Of a stretch of DNA of 64,000 nt, positions 36,060-45,259 are shown piece after piece. Under the pieces are notes generated by a model. That model saw only the letters and a list, made by a program, of their open reading frames with translations. It did not search any database and was not told the origin of the DNA. The position numbers were made by a program, and so were the translations under genes. How positions within the stretch are numbered: position 1 is the first letter of the stretch; each line of letters begins with the position of its first letter. The DNA is from Marivita lacus (GTDB lineage Bacteria; Pseudomonadota; Alphaproteobacteria; Rhodobacterales; Rhodobacteraceae): contig NZ_BMFC01000001.1 in assembly GCF_014637725.1 (NCBI RefSeq), positions 188,632 through 252,631 of the forward strand, written 5' to 3'.

Positions 36060-37145
36060 ATGAAAACTCATCTGCTGACAATGACCGCAGGTGCCGTACT
36101 TCTGGCTTCACTCGCCAATGCTCAGGAAGTGCGCGTCTACAACTGGTCTGACTATATCGACGAAGCGCTGCTTTCCAAGTTCGAGGAAGAAACCGGGATC
36201 GACCTGATCTACGACGTGTTCGACAGCAACGAGCTCTTGGAAACCAAGATGCTGGCCGGTGGATCGGGCTACGATGTCGTCGTGCCGACAGGCACCTTCC
36301 TGCAACGCCAGATCCAGGCCGGTGCCTTCCAGAAACTGGACGCGTCCAAGCTGCCGAACCTCGACAACATGTGGGACGTGATCGAAGCGCGAACCGAACA
36401 ATACGATCCGAACAACGAATACTCGATCAACTACATGTGGGGCACCACCGGCATTGGCGCCAACATCAACAAGGTCAAGGAAGTCCTTGGCGAAGATGCA
36501 CCGATCGCATCGCTCGACCTGATCTTCAACCCGGAGAACATGGAAAAGCTGGCATCCTGCGGCGTGCATGTGCTGGACGCGCCGACCGAGATGATCCCGG
36601 CTGCCCTGACCTATGCGGGGCTCGACCCCGACCGCAAGGATGACGAGGCGCTGGCCGCAGCCGAAGAAGTGCTGATGGCCGTACGTCCTTATATCCAGAA
36701 GTTCCACAGCTCTGAATACATCAACGCGCTGGCGAATGGGGATATCTGCGTGGCGTTCGGCTGGTCCGGCGACATCCTGCAGGCCCGCGACCGCGCTGCC
36801 GAAGCAGACAATGGCGTCGAAGTGGTCTTTAACGCTCCTGTCGAAGGTGCGCTGATGTGGTTCGACCAGATGGCCATACCGGTTGACGCTCCGAACCCGG
36901 AAGCTGCGCACACATTCCTGAACTTCATCATGGATGCACAGAACATGGCGGCGGCGTCGAACTATGTCTATTACGCCAACGGCAACGCGGCCTCCAAGGA
37001 ATTCCTGGTCGAGGATGTGATCGGCGATCCGGCGATCTATCCGGACGAAGCGACACTCGAAAAACTTTACACCACAACACCGTTCCCGCCAGCCGAACAG
37101 CGGTCGCTGACGCGGATGTGGACCAAGGTCAAGTCGGGTACCTGA
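36060..37145 (+). CDS. potF: Polyamine ABC transporter substrate-binding protein (PotF/PotD type)
   Basis: This 361-residue periplasmic protein has a signal peptide (MKTHLLTMTAGAVLLASLANA, 21 residues, cleaved after ANA). The mature start EVRVYNWSDYIDEALLSKF is the classic PotD/PotF opening, whose Trp and Tyr contact polyamines. GGSGYDVVVPTG, MWGTTGIGAN and the conserved MWFDQMAIP near the ligand site follow. It should bind putrescine, spermidine or a similar amine and deliver it to PotGHI. It is the first gene of the transport operon. A perfect hairpin separates it from potG, which would let potF mRNA accumulate. Confidence 0.93.
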   Translation: MKTHLLTMTAGAVLLASLANAQEVRVYNWSDYIDEALLSKFEEETGIDLIYDVFDSNELLETKMLAGGSGYDVVVPTGTFLQRQIQAGAFQKLDASKLPNLDNMWDVIEARTEQYDPNNEYSINYMWGTTGIGANINKVKEVLGEDAPIASLDLIFNPENMEKLASCGVHVLDAPTEMIPAALTYAGLDPDRKDDEALAAAEEVLMAVRPYIQKFHSSEYINALANGDICVAFGWSGDILQARDRAAEADNGVEVVFNAPVEGALMWFDQMAIPVDAPNPEAAHTFLNFIMDAQNMAAASNYVYYANGNAASKEFLVEDVIGDPAIYPDEATLEKLYTTTPFPPAEQRSLTRMWTKVKSGT

Positions 37146-37162
37146 TCCAGACGGCTGTTTTT

Positions 37163-37187
37163 ACCCGGCGGGACGTTCCCGCCGGGT
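37163..37187 (+). promoter_or_regulatory. Intra-operon stem-loop between potF and potG
   Basis: ACCCGGCGGGA and TCCCGCCGGGT are exact complements separated by CGT, forming an 11-bp G+C-rich stem. It is preceded by a T-run but has no U-tract after it. Such structures after binding-protein genes usually stabilise the upstream mRNA or cause partial termination, giving more binding protein than permease. Confidence 0.75.
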
Positions 37188-37213
37188 ATTGTCATGACGT
37201 GGAGGTGCCTGAA

Positions 37214-38338
37214 GTGTCACAAACCGTTTTCGCTCCGTGGAACGATCCCGACGAAAAACCGCTCATCCAGTTTCGCAATGTCACCAAGCGGTTCGGTGAT
37301 TTCATAGCGATCGACAACCTGACACAGGATATCTACGCAAAGGAATTCTTTGCCCTGCTCGGGCCATCGGGGTGCGGCAAGACCACGATGATGCGGATGC
37401 TGGCGGGGTTCGAGGCACCGACCAAGGGCCAGATTTTCATCGCCGGGCAGGACATGGCCCGCATCCCGCCCAACAAGCGCGCGGTGAACATGATGTTCCA
37501 GTCCTACGCGCTGTTTCCGCACCTGTCGGTCTGGGACAACATCGCCTTTGGCCTCAAGCGCGAGGGCAAGGACAAGGACGCTATCGCGGCGCGCGTCGAC
37601 GAGATGCTGCGCCTGACGCGGCTGAGCAAGTTCGCCAAACGAAAGCCGCACCAGATTTCCGGCGGTCAACGGCAGCGCGTGGCCCTTGCCCGTTCGCTTG
37701 CCAAGGCTCCGAAACTACTCTTGCTGGATGAACCTCTGGGCGCGCTCGACAAGAAGCTGCGCCAAGACACCCAGTTCGAACTCATGGACATTCAGGAAAA
37801 GACCGGCACCACCTTTGTCATCGTGACCCACGATCAGGAAGAGGCGATGACCGTGGCAAGCCGCGTGGCGGTGATGGACGAAGGCCAGATCATTCAGGTC
37901 GCCACCCCGGCGCAGATATACGAAGCGCCGAATTCGGTCTATGTCGCGGACTTCATCGGTGACGTGAACATCATTTCGGGCCGCGCCAAACCGAATGGTG
38001 AGAAGGTCGCCATTCACTGGGCCGAGGGGCAACCCGACATCATCGGCACCACCGCCACCAAGTTCGAGGCGGGTCAGGAGATCCATTTCGCCATCCGCCC
38101 CGAAAAGGTCGCCATCAGCACCGAGGAACCGGCGGACGCAGCCAACAAGACCAAGGGCAAGGTGCTGGATATCGCCTATCTCGGCAACATCTCGACCTAT
38201 CACGTCGAACTTCCGACAGGCCATGTGGTCAAGGCGCAGACCGCCAACACCCGCCGCCTGTCGCGGCGCGTGATCACCTGGGAAGACCCGGTCTGGGTCA
38301 GCTGGACCGACACCGCCGGTGTCCTTCTGGAGCGCTAG
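37214..38338 (+). CDS. potG: Polyamine ABC transporter ATP-binding protein (PotG/PotA type)
   Basis: This is the 374-residue ATPase of the importer. Walker A is LLGPSGCGKTTMMRML, the signature is ISGGQRQRVALARSLA, Walker B is LLLLDEPLGALDKKLR and the switch His is in VTHDQEEAMT. The C-terminal ~110 residues form a TOBE/OB regulatory domain, as in PotA, UgpC and MalK. The start is the GTG at 37214 with GGAGG eight bases before it; an upstream in-frame extension reads through the stem-loop and overlaps potF. Four bases separate it from potH. Confidence 0.94.
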   Translation: MSQTVFAPWNDPDEKPLIQFRNVTKRFGDFIAIDNLTQDIYAKEFFALLGPSGCGKTTMMRMLAGFEAPTKGQIFIAGQDMARIPPNKRAVNMMFQSYALFPHLSVWDNIAFGLKREGKDKDAIAARVDEMLRLTRLSKFAKRKPHQISGGQRQRVALARSLAKAPKLLLLDEPLGALDKKLRQDTQFELMDIQEKTGTTFVIVTHDQEEAMTVASRVAVMDEGQIIQVATPAQIYEAPNSVYVADFIGDVNIISGRAKPNGEKVAIHWAEGQPDIIGTTATKFEAGQEIHFAIRPEKVAISTEEPADAANKTKGKVLDIAYLGNISTYHVELPTGHVVKAQTANTRRLSRRVITWEDPVWVSWTDTAGVLLER

Positions 38339-38341
38339 GGG

Positions 38342-39232
38342 ATGCGCCGCTTCATCCTCATCGCGGTGCCCTATCTCTGGCTGGTCGCGCTGTTCCTGAT
38401 CCCCTTCGTGATCGTGTTGAAGATCTCGCTGTCGGACGTGGCGCTGGCGCGTCCGCCCTACATGCCGCAGCTCGATTTCGCGGCTGGGTGGAGCGGACTC
38501 GTCTCGTTCTTCGCCGAACTCGATTTCGACAATTTCTGGTTCCTGACCACCGATGACCTTTACTGGAAGGCCTATCTCAGCTCGCTCCAGATCGCACTGG
38601 TCTCGACGGTACTGACACTGATCGTCGGCTATCCCATTGCCTATGCCATGGCGCGCGCCGCCCCCGAGTGGCGGCCAACGCTGCTGATGCTGGTGATCCT
38701 GCCCTTCTGGACCAGCTTCCTGATCCGGGTCTATGCGTGGATGGGCATCCTCGCGAACGAGGGTCTGCTGAACCAGTTCCTGCTCTGGCTGGGCGTCATC
38801 AACACGCCGCTGACCATTCTGAACACCAACACTGCCGTCTATATCGGCATCGTCTACACCTACCTGCCCTTCATGATCCTGCCGATCTATTCCGCGCTCG
38901 AGCGGATGGATGACAGCCTGCTCGAAGCTGCCGAAGATCTAGGCTGTTCGCGCCTGTCGGCCTTCTGGCTGGTCACCATCCCGCTGTCGAAGAACGGCAT
39001 CATCGCAGGCTGTTTCCTCGTGTTCATCCCGGTGATCGGGGAATTCGTGATCCCGTCGCTGCTGGGCGGATCGGGCACGCTGATGATCGGCAAGGTTTTG
39101 TGGGAAGAATTCTTTTCGAACCGCGATTGGCCCGTTGCTTCGGCTGTTGCGGTGATCCTGCTTTTGATCCTCGTGATCCCGATCATCCTGTTCCAGCGCA
39201 ACGAACAGAAACAGCGCGAGGCCGAAGGATGA
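38342..39232 (+). CDS. potH: Polyamine ABC transporter permease (PotH/PotB type)
   Basis: This 296-residue inner-membrane permease has six membrane helices and the cytoplasmic EAA loop (SLLEAAEDLGCSRLSAFWLV) that docks on the ATPase. It is the larger-loop partner of the pair, with a long periplasmic segment after helix 1 (residues 35-75). It starts after TAGGGG, four bases past potG. Its TGA overlaps the ATG of potI (ATGA), so the two permeases are coupled at translation. Confidence 0.94.
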   Translation: MRRFILIAVPYLWLVALFLIPFVIVLKISLSDVALARPPYMPQLDFAAGWSGLVSFFAELDFDNFWFLTTDDLYWKAYLSSLQIALVSTVLTLIVGYPIAYAMARAAPEWRPTLLMLVILPFWTSFLIRVYAWMGILANEGLLNQFLLWLGVINTPLTILNTNTAVYIGIVYTYLPFMILPIYSALERMDDSLLEAAEDLGCSRLSAFWLVTIPLSKNGIIAGCFLVFIPVIGEFVIPSLLGGSGTLMIGKVLWEEFFSNRDWPVASAVAVILLLILVIPIILFQRNEQKQREAEG

Positions 39233-40047
39233 GACGTTTTTCATGGTTCAACGCCACCGCGCTCTCGCTGGGGTTTGCGTTCCTCTACATCCCCATGATC
39301 ATCCTCGTGGTCTACAGCTTCAACGCGTCGAAACTGGTGACCGTCTGGGCCGGGTTCTCGACCCAATGGTATGGAGAGTTGATCCGCAACGAGGAATTCC
39401 TGAACGCGGCGTGGGTCACGATCAAGGTCGCCGTGATGAGCTCCACCATCGCCACGGTGCTGGGCACGATGGCTGCCTATGTGCTGGTCCGCGCAGGACG
39501 GTTCTCGGGGCGCACACTGTTTTCCGGCATGATCTACGCGCCCCTTGTGATGCCCGAAGTCATCACCGGTCTGTCGCTCCTGCTGCTCTTCATCGGCATC
39601 GGGCTCGACCGGGGCGTGCTCACCATCGTGCTCGCGCATACCACCTTCTCGATGTGCTACGTGTCGGTTGTCGTCTCCTCGAGACTCGTCAGCTTTGACC
39701 AATCGCTGGAAGAAGCGGCGCTTGATCTTGGCTGCTCCGCCTTCGACGCCTTCCGGCTTGTCACCCTGCCGATCATAGCGCCCGCGGTGATCTCGGGCTG
39801 GTTGCTGGCCTTTACGCTGTCGCTGGATGATCTGGTGATCGCCAGCTTCACCACCGGCCCCTCGGCCACGACGCTGCCGATCAAGATATTCTCCGCGGTG
39901 CGTCTTGGCGTCAGCCCGGAAATCAACGCGCTCTCCACGATCATGATCGCCATTGTCACCGTCGGCGTTATCACGGCATCCCTGATCACCAAACAAGCGG
40001 CGGTCCGGCAGGCACGCGACGAACGTATGGCCGAACGCCCTGCATGA
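39229..40047 (+). CDS. potI: Polyamine ABC transporter permease (PotI/PotC type)
   Basis: This 272-residue second permease has six membrane helices. N-terminal MRRFSWFNATALSLGFAFLY runs straight into helix 1, and PMIILVVYSFNASK is typical of PotC and PotI. The EAA loop (SLEEAALDLGCSAFDAFRLV) lies near residue 160. The start overlaps the potH stop and the stop overlaps the oxidoreductase start, both as ATGA. Transporter and catabolic enzyme are thus made from one continuous message. Confidence 0.94.
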   Translation: MRRFSWFNATALSLGFAFLYIPMIILVVYSFNASKLVTVWAGFSTQWYGELIRNEEFLNAAWVTIKVAVMSSTIATVLGTMAAYVLVRAGRFSGRTLFSGMIYAPLVMPEVITGLSLLLLFIGIGLDRGVLTIVLAHTTFSMCYVSVVVSSRLVSFDQSLEEAALDLGCSAFDAFRLVTLPIIAPAVISGWLLAFTLSLDDLVIASFTTGPSATTLPIKIFSAVRLGVSPEINALSTIMIAIVTVGVITASLITKQAAVRQARDERMAERPA

Positions 40048-41366
40048 AGCGCATCTACGAGGAAGCGGCTTACCGAACACCGCAAAGCTGCTGGTGGCGC
40101 GACACCGCACCGCCCGCAGATCATCCGCAGCTTGAGGGCGACCACAGAACCGAGATCGCCATCATCGGCGGCGGAGTCACAGGGCTGAACGCCGCGTTCG
40201 CTTTGGCCAATGCAGGTGCAGAAACCACTGTGATCGACGCCGAACAACCCGGCTGGGGCGCCTCGGGGCGCAATGGCGGGTTCTGTTGTCTTGGCGGGGC
40301 AAAGCTGAGCGGAGGGGTGATTGCCCGTCGGTTTGGTCAGGATCAGCGCGCCGAATGGCACAAGGCCGAACGCGCGGCGGTCGATCATGTGGACGCGCTG
40401 CTGTCCGACAACGACATCGACGCAGACCGCCATTCCGAGGGCGAAACGCTTTTGGCGCACACGCCCAAGGCCATGCGAGACATGGTTGAAACCAGTGCCG
40501 AGACAGCCGCGATCCACGGTGTGGCCCCCGACATCATCCGCGCCGAAGAGCTTTGTCAGCGCGGCCTTGGTGGCAAATTTCACGGCGGTGTCACCCTGCC
40601 CATCGGCTTTGCGCTCAACCCTGCGAAATACCATGCCGGGCTGTCTCGCGCCGTGAAGGAGCAAGGCGTCCGGTTTTTCGGCCAGAGCCCCGCGCTGTCG
40701 ATCACGCCCACCGGCGCTGCGTGGCGCATAACCACCCCCAAAGGCACGATCACCGCCGACAAGGTCATTCTGGCGACCAATGGCTACTCGTCCGAAGACA
40801 TGTCTGACTGGCTGCGCGCCCGCTACCTGCCGGTGCAATCCTCGATCATCGTCACCCGTCCGATCACCGAAAGCGAGCAAGCCCGTCAGGGCTGGACGAG
40901 CCTTCAGATGTGCTATGACAGCCGCAACCTGCTGCATTATTTCCGCCTCATGCCGGATGGACGGTTCCTGTTTGGAATGCGCGGCGGATTGCGCGCCACG
41001 GCACGGGCCGAAGCCGCATTGTCCCGCAAGATCCGTGCGGATTTCCACACTCTGTTTCCCGAATGGCGAGATGTCGAGATCACTCATGAATGGTCCGGTC
41101 TCGTCTGCCTGATGCGCAGCCTTACACCCTTTGCAGGCACGGTCCCTGACCAGCCCGGCCTCTTTGCTGCGATGGGCTATCACGGCAATGGCGTGGCGAT
41201 GGGCAGTTATCTGGGCGCACGGCTGGCCGACACGGTTCTGGGACGCCCGCAAAACAGCCCGTTCCCGGCGTTTCTCGCCAGCCCGCCCGACCGCTTTCCG
41301 CTTGGCCCCTTGCGCCGTCTGCTGCTTGCCCCGACCTATGCAGCCGCGGCGGTGCTCGACCTCTAG
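40044..41366 (+). CDS. FAD-dependent amine/amino-acid oxidoreductase (DadA/PuuB type)
   Basis: This is a 440-residue flavoprotein of the DAO family. The Rossmann motif IAIIGGGVTGLNAAFALANAG starts near residue 35, with VIDAE closing it, followed by the GWGASGRNGGFC segment typical of gamma-glutamylputrescine oxidoreductase and related enzymes. The C-terminal GYHGNGVAMGSYLGA stretch is the second FAD-binding motif. It is coupled to potI by ATGA. Given the polyamine importer and aminotransferase nearby, oxidation of putrescine, gamma-glutamylputrescine or another imported amine is likely. No glutamate-putrescine ligase is adjacent, so the exact substrate is open. Confidence 0.88.
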   Translation: MKRIYEEAAYRTPQSCWWRDTAPPADHPQLEGDHRTEIAIIGGGVTGLNAAFALANAGAETTVIDAEQPGWGASGRNGGFCCLGGAKLSGGVIARRFGQDQRAEWHKAERAAVDHVDALLSDNDIDADRHSEGETLLAHTPKAMRDMVETSAETAAIHGVAPDIIRAEELCQRGLGGKFHGGVTLPIGFALNPAKYHAGLSRAVKEQGVRFFGQSPALSITPTGAAWRITTPKGTITADKVILATNGYSSEDMSDWLRARYLPVQSSIIVTRPITESEQARQGWTSLQMCYDSRNLLHYFRLMPDGRFLFGMRGGLRATARAEAALSRKIRADFHTLFPEWRDVEITHEWSGLVCLMRSLTPFAGTVPDQPGLFAAMGYHGNGVAMGSYLGARLADTVLGRPQNSPFPAFLASPPDRFPLGPLRRLLLAPTYAAAAVLDL

Positions 41367-41489
41367 AGCAGCCTTTCGAACGCGCTTGGCACAAGCCATT
41401 TCGAAATGGTTTCAAACCTTCCCTATGTCTTGTGCCATCTTGCCCGGTTCGCTATTCCGAAAGCAGCAAGGAATTCAGGGAGGAGCGTC

Positions 41490-43253
41490 ATGCTCAAGCG
41501 TCCATTCGACAAGTCGAAACTGCCCAGCCGTCACGTCACCGAAGGCCCGGAACGCGCGCCGCACCGGTCGTATTACTATGCGATGGGCATGACCGAGGAA
41601 GAAATCCATCAGCCGCTTGTCGGTGTCGCCACCTGCTGGAACGAGGCCGCGCCCTGCAACATCGCACTGAGCCGTCAGGCGCAAGCCGTCAAGATGGGCG
41701 TGAAACAAGCGATGGGCACGCCGCGCGAATTCACCACCATCACCGTCACCGACGGGATCGCGATGGGTCACGAAGGCATGCGTTCCTCGCTCGCCTCGCG
41801 CGAGGCGATTGCCGACACGGTCGAACTGACCATGCGCGGCCATTCCTATGACGCGATTGTCGGCCTTGCGGGCTGCGACAAATCCCTGCCCGGCATGATG
41901 ATGGCGATGGTGCGTCTCAACGTACCGTCCGTCTTCATCTATGGCGGGTCGATCCTGCCCGGCCGTGCCCCGCAGGTCGACGAGATCCCCGAGGATTTCC
42001 GCTCGCGCGATCTGACCGTGCAGGACATGTTCGAAGCGGTTGGCCGTCATCAGAACAACGAGATGTCCGACAAGGCGCTCGACATGCTGGAACGCGTAGC
42101 GTGCCCCTCGGCCGGTGCCTGCGGTGGTCAGTTCACCGCCAACACAATGGCCTGCGTCTCCGAGGCCATCGGGCTGGCGCTGTTCAATTCGTCGGGCATG
42201 CCAGCTCCCTACGAATCCCGCGACCAATATGGCGAAGCGTCCGGGCGCGCGGTCATGGACCTGCTCGAACAGCGTATCCGCGCACGTGACGTGGTCACCC
42301 GCAAGGCGCTGGAAAACGCAGCGCGGGTTGTCGCCTGCACCGGTGGCTCGACAAATGCCGGTCTGCACCTGCCTGCCATCGCGCATGAAGCCGGGATCGA
42401 GTTCTACCTCGAGGACGTGTGCGAGATCTTCCGCGACACGCCCTATTTCGTCGATCTCAAGCCCGGTGGCGCCTATGTCGCCAAGGATCTCTACGACGCG
42501 GGCGGCATTCCCGTCGTGATGAAGGAACTGCGCAAGGCCGGCCTGATCCACGAAGACTGCATCACCGCATCCACCCGCACCATCGGCGAAGAACTTGACC
42601 GCATCGAACGCGTTGCGGATGGCAAGGTGATCTACCCGATCGAGACACCGATCACCAAGACGGGTGGCGTTGTCGGCCTCAAGGGCAATCTTGCTCCCGA
42701 AGGGGCCATCGTGAAAGTGGCGGGCATTCCGGCCGAGGGCCAGGTCTTCACCGGCCCGGCACGCGTGTTCGAATGCGAGGAAGACGCCTTTGCCGCCGTC
42801 AAGGCGCGCGACTACAAGGAAGGCGAGGTTCTTGTCATCCGCAACGAAGGGCCCGCCGGCGGCCCCGGCATGCGCGAAATGCTGTCCACCACCGCGGCCC
42901 TGTCGGGTCAGGGCATGGGCAAGAAGGTCGCTCTGATCACCGATGGGCGATTCTCGGGTGCAACGCGCGGCTTCTGCGTGGGTCACGTTGGCCCCGAAGC
43001 AGCACAGGGCGGCCCGATCGCGTTGCTCAAGAATGGCGACATGATCACCATCGACGCCGTGAAGGGCGCGCTCTCGGTCGATGTGTCGGACGAGGAACTG
43101 GCCAAGCGCAAGTCAGAGTGGGCCGGACCGCGTGAAACGATCTACACGTCGGGTGCGGTTTGGAAATTCGCCAAGCTTGTCGGCCCGACCTACAAGGGGG
43201 CTGTCACCCATCCCGGGGCCGAGGGCGAAAAACACGTGTATTCGGATCTTTGA
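41490..43253 (+). CDS. ilvD: Dihydroxy-acid dehydratase
   Basis: This 587-residue iron-sulfur enzyme makes the 2-keto acids for valine, isoleucine and leucine. Cluster cysteines lie in [23 protein letters not shown] and [17 protein letters not shown], and the Mg/substrate segment is [17 protein letters not shown]. The ATG at 41490 has AGGAG upstream; the reading frame continues 28 codons further upstream without a ribosome binding site. It follows the amine locus by about 120 bases and need not belong to it. Its TGA overlaps a TTG start of a lipoprotein gene. Confidence 0.97.
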   Translation: MLKRPFDKSKLPSRHVTEGPERAPHRSYYYAMGMTEEEIHQPLVGVATCWNEAAPCNIALSRQAQAVKMGVKQAMGTPREFTTITVTDGIAMGHEGMRSSLASREAIADTVELTMRGHSYDAIVGLAGCDKSLPGMMMAMVRLNVPSVFIYGGSILPGRAPQVDEIPEDFRSRDLTVQDMFEAVGRHQNNEMSDKALDMLERVACPSAGACGGQFTANTMACVSEAIGLALFNSSGMPAPYESRDQYGEASGRAVMDLLEQRIRARDVVTRKALENAARVVACTGGSTNAGLHLPAIAHEAGIEFYLEDVCEIFRDTPYFVDLKPGGAYVAKDLYDAGGIPVVMKELRKAGLIHEDCITASTRTIGEELDRIERVADGKVIYPIETPITKTGGVVGLKGNLAPEGAIVKVAGIPAEGQVFTGPARVFECEEDAFAAVKARDYKEGEVLVIRNEGPAGGPGMREMLSTTAALSGQGMGKKVALITDGRFSGATRGFCVGHVGPEAAQGGPIALLKNGDMITIDAVKGALSVDVSDEELAKRKSEWAGPRETIYTSGAVWKFAKLVGPTYKGAVTHPGAEGEKHVYSDL

Positions 43254-43939
43254 TCAGGTCACGTCATAGCTTGTATGCCGCGCTTCTGGGTGCGGCATAC
43301 CTGACCGGATGCGGTGAAACAGGCGCATCCGGTCGCATGTCCTTGCTCGCGACAGATGCGGCCGCGACACCTGAACTGGTCACTTCGACCCGGCTTGCGG
43401 GCGGTGCGATCACCGTCTCCGGACCTGATGGCTATTGCATCGACCCCACCACGTTGCGCAGCACGACGCTGGGCGGGTTCGCGGCCATTGCAAGCTGCAA
43501 CATCATGTCCGGCGGGCAGGACGGTCCGATCGTCGAACCCGCACTGATGACCGTGACCGTCAGCCCCGCTGCGGGAGCGGCCCCAAGCCCGGCAGACCTC
43601 GCGGATGCACTGGGCGCCACGCTCTTGCAGGACCGCGAACTCAGCGCGCTTGCCGTGGGTCAGATGGCTTCCGGAGGGGAATCCGCCTTCGACGGCAGCG
43701 ATCCCAGGCACTGGCGCGGTGCGTTTGTCATCGGCAGCCACCTGATCGGTGTCACGCTTTACGCGCCGCAAGGCAGCCCGATGCTGGGTGCGCAGGGGGC
43801 CGCGTTCCTGAACACGGTTTCTTCAGCCATTCGCGCTACTGCGATTCCTGACGCGCGCGCAAGTGCAGAACAGTCGCAACCTTCGACGGAACTTCTGGAA
43901 GCGCGACTTGACCGTTTATTTGAAAGCCGCGATCTGTAA
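43250..43939 (+). CDS. Predicted lipoprotein of unknown function
   Basis: This 229-residue protein has a basic start (LIRSRH), a hydrophobic stretch and a good lipobox YLTGC, so the mature protein should be lipid-modified at Cys24. The start is taken as TTG at 43250, overlapping the ilvD stop as TTGA. No other start in this frame gives a working signal peptide without running into ilvD. The mature part carries a Cys pair (GYCIDP and ASCNIM) about 25 residues apart and a Ser/Ala-rich loop. I do not recognise a named family. Translational coupling to ilvD looks like gene packing. Confidence 0.75.
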   Translation: MIRSRHSLYAALLGAAYLTGCGETGASGRMSLLATDAAATPELVTSTRLAGGAITVSGPDGYCIDPTTLRSTTLGGFAAIASCNIMSGGQDGPIVEPALMTVTVSPAAGAAPSPADLADALGATLLQDRELSALAVGQMASGGESAFDGSDPRHWRGAFVIGSHLIGVTLYAPQGSPMLGAQGAAFLNTVSSAIRATAIPDARASAEQSQPSTELLEARLDRLFESRDL

Positions 43940-44001
43940 TATGGATGGCAACCGGAACGGAACAGTGACGGACACAGGGCATCATCAGGGGCGAGCAGCT
44001 C

Positions 44002-44775
44002 ATGACGGAAATGAAACCCGGTCTTCTTGATCGTGTGATCCAGCAATCCGCGCTCAGACGGTTTCGCCGCTGGGCAGAGACCGCGCGCAGCATGGACCTG
44101 CGCGATCTGCGCCGGAACCGTGCCGCGGCACGACGGCTCAAGTACTTTCTGGATGAACTTTTGCACGTCGCGGATGACCGCCTTGCGCTGCCGGTCCTCG
44201 GAAACCAGTCAGTACCGATCCCGTACGATGCGGATTGGTCCTGGCGGCCGGAAATCTGGTGCGGCCCCCTGCCGGTTCAGGGCATTTCCTCGGTCGAGAA
44301 CAAGTCGATGCTCGGGCGCGAGGTCACGCTGTTTCACGACTGCGCCCAATCCGAACTGACCCTGCGCCAGTTGCGCAACACCAGCGCCGATGATCTGGCG
44401 GCCTACGGACTGCGGCTGGACGTGTTCCGCTTTGACGGCTCCTACCTGTCGCTGGTCATCGACCTGCCGCCGCAGGCCACCGTAAATCTCAAGCGCAAGC
44501 ACCTGATCCGCTGCGACCTGATCGTCGAACTGGAACGGCCGCTCGAGATCTTCGCCCGTCTGAACATCCAGCACGGTCCGAACACCGAACAGATCGTCCG
44601 CGAACTGCCGCTCAACGACCGCGAACTCGCGGTGGAATTCGACCTTGCCTATACCAAGCTGAATGAAAAACGTGTCGAGAAGGTCTGGATTGACCTGATC
44701 TTCGAAAACCCAGAGATGAGCCAGGTGATCCTGCGGGACCTGTATTTCAGCCGTCGCCCCCGGGCCGAAATGTGA
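44002..44775 (+). CDS. Conserved protein of unknown function, beta-rich
   Basis: This is a 257-residue soluble protein with no signal peptide. The first 60 residues are helical and very Arg-rich (RRFRRWAETARSMDLRDLRRNR). The rest is predicted as alternating beta strands, with FRFDGSYLSLVIDLP, RCDLIVELERP and a closing ILRDLYFSRRP. Such a pattern suggests a beta-sandwich with a nucleic-acid- or membrane-binding helical start. I recognise no established function. It is followed after ten bases by another unknown gene of 125 residues, and the two look like a functional pair. A lipoprotein gene precedes it by 62 bases. Confidence 0.8.
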   Translation: MTEMKPGLLDRVIQQSALRRFRRWAETARSMDLRDLRRNRAAARRLKYFLDELLHVADDRLALPVLGNQSVPIPYDADWSWRPEIWCGPLPVQGISSVENKSMLGREVTLFHDCAQSELTLRQLRNTSADDLAAYGLRLDVFRFDGSYLSLVIDLPPQATVNLKRKHLIRCDLIVELERPLEIFARLNIQHGPNTEQIVRELPLNDRELAVEFDLAYTKLNEKRVEKVWIDLIFENPEMSQVILRDLYFSRRPRAEM

Positions 44776-44785
44776 GAAGCCGATC

Positions 44786-45163
44786 ATGACAGCCTATTCC
44801 ATGTCCAAAGCCCGTTTCTTCGAAGGTGTCTGGGAAGGCGTGATCGCAGGCGACAGCGACGACAGCCCCACCCCCAAGATCGAGGTGCGGGTGCAGGACA
44901 AACCCGTTCCGGACGTCTCGCTCGACCCTTTGCCGGACCCCGGCTCATGGCTGCTCAAGGTGCCGGTTCCGACGCATTTCCTGGCGGACGGGGTGCATAC
45001 CTTCATGATCTCGGAATCCACGCTCGGTCAGGCGCTCGGCAATTTCTCGATCATCGCGGGTGATGCTGCCGGAGAAGACATCCGCGCAGAAATGTCGCTG
45101 CTGCGTGCGGAACTGGACATGCTCAAACGATCCTTCCGCAGGCATTGCCGCGAAACGGCGTAA
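44786..45163 (+). CDS. Small protein of unknown function, partner of the preceding gene
   Basis: This is a 125-residue acidic soluble protein. It begins MTAYSMSKARFFEGVWEGV, continues with a proline- and Asp-rich middle (DVSLDPLPDPGSW) in a beta-strand setting, and ends in a predicted amphipathic or coiled-coil helix (RAEMSLLRAELDMLKRSFRR). The GDAAGED linker precedes the helix. No family is recognised. GAGAAG precedes the ATG, ten bases after the previous stop, so the two unknown proteins are surely co-expressed. Confidence 0.78.
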   Translation: MTAYSMSKARFFEGVWEGVIAGDSDDSPTPKIEVRVQDKPVPDVSLDPLPDPGSWLLKVPVPTHFLADGVHTFMISESTLGQALGNFSIIAGDAAGEDIRAEMSLLRAELDMLKRSFRRHCRETA

Positions 45164-45259
45164 TCACCTGCTACAATTGGCGCGCGGTGATCCCACCGCA
45201 GCTTGGCAATCCCCATCCGACATGCGACCTGTGCGTGGAACAATGACGCGGGGCGTGGA

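Noticed and set aside
41475-42986. Long minus-strand frame opposite ilvD (503 codons).
   Set aside because: It is antisense to a fully conserved IlvD and has a composition expected from reverse reading of G+C-rich code.
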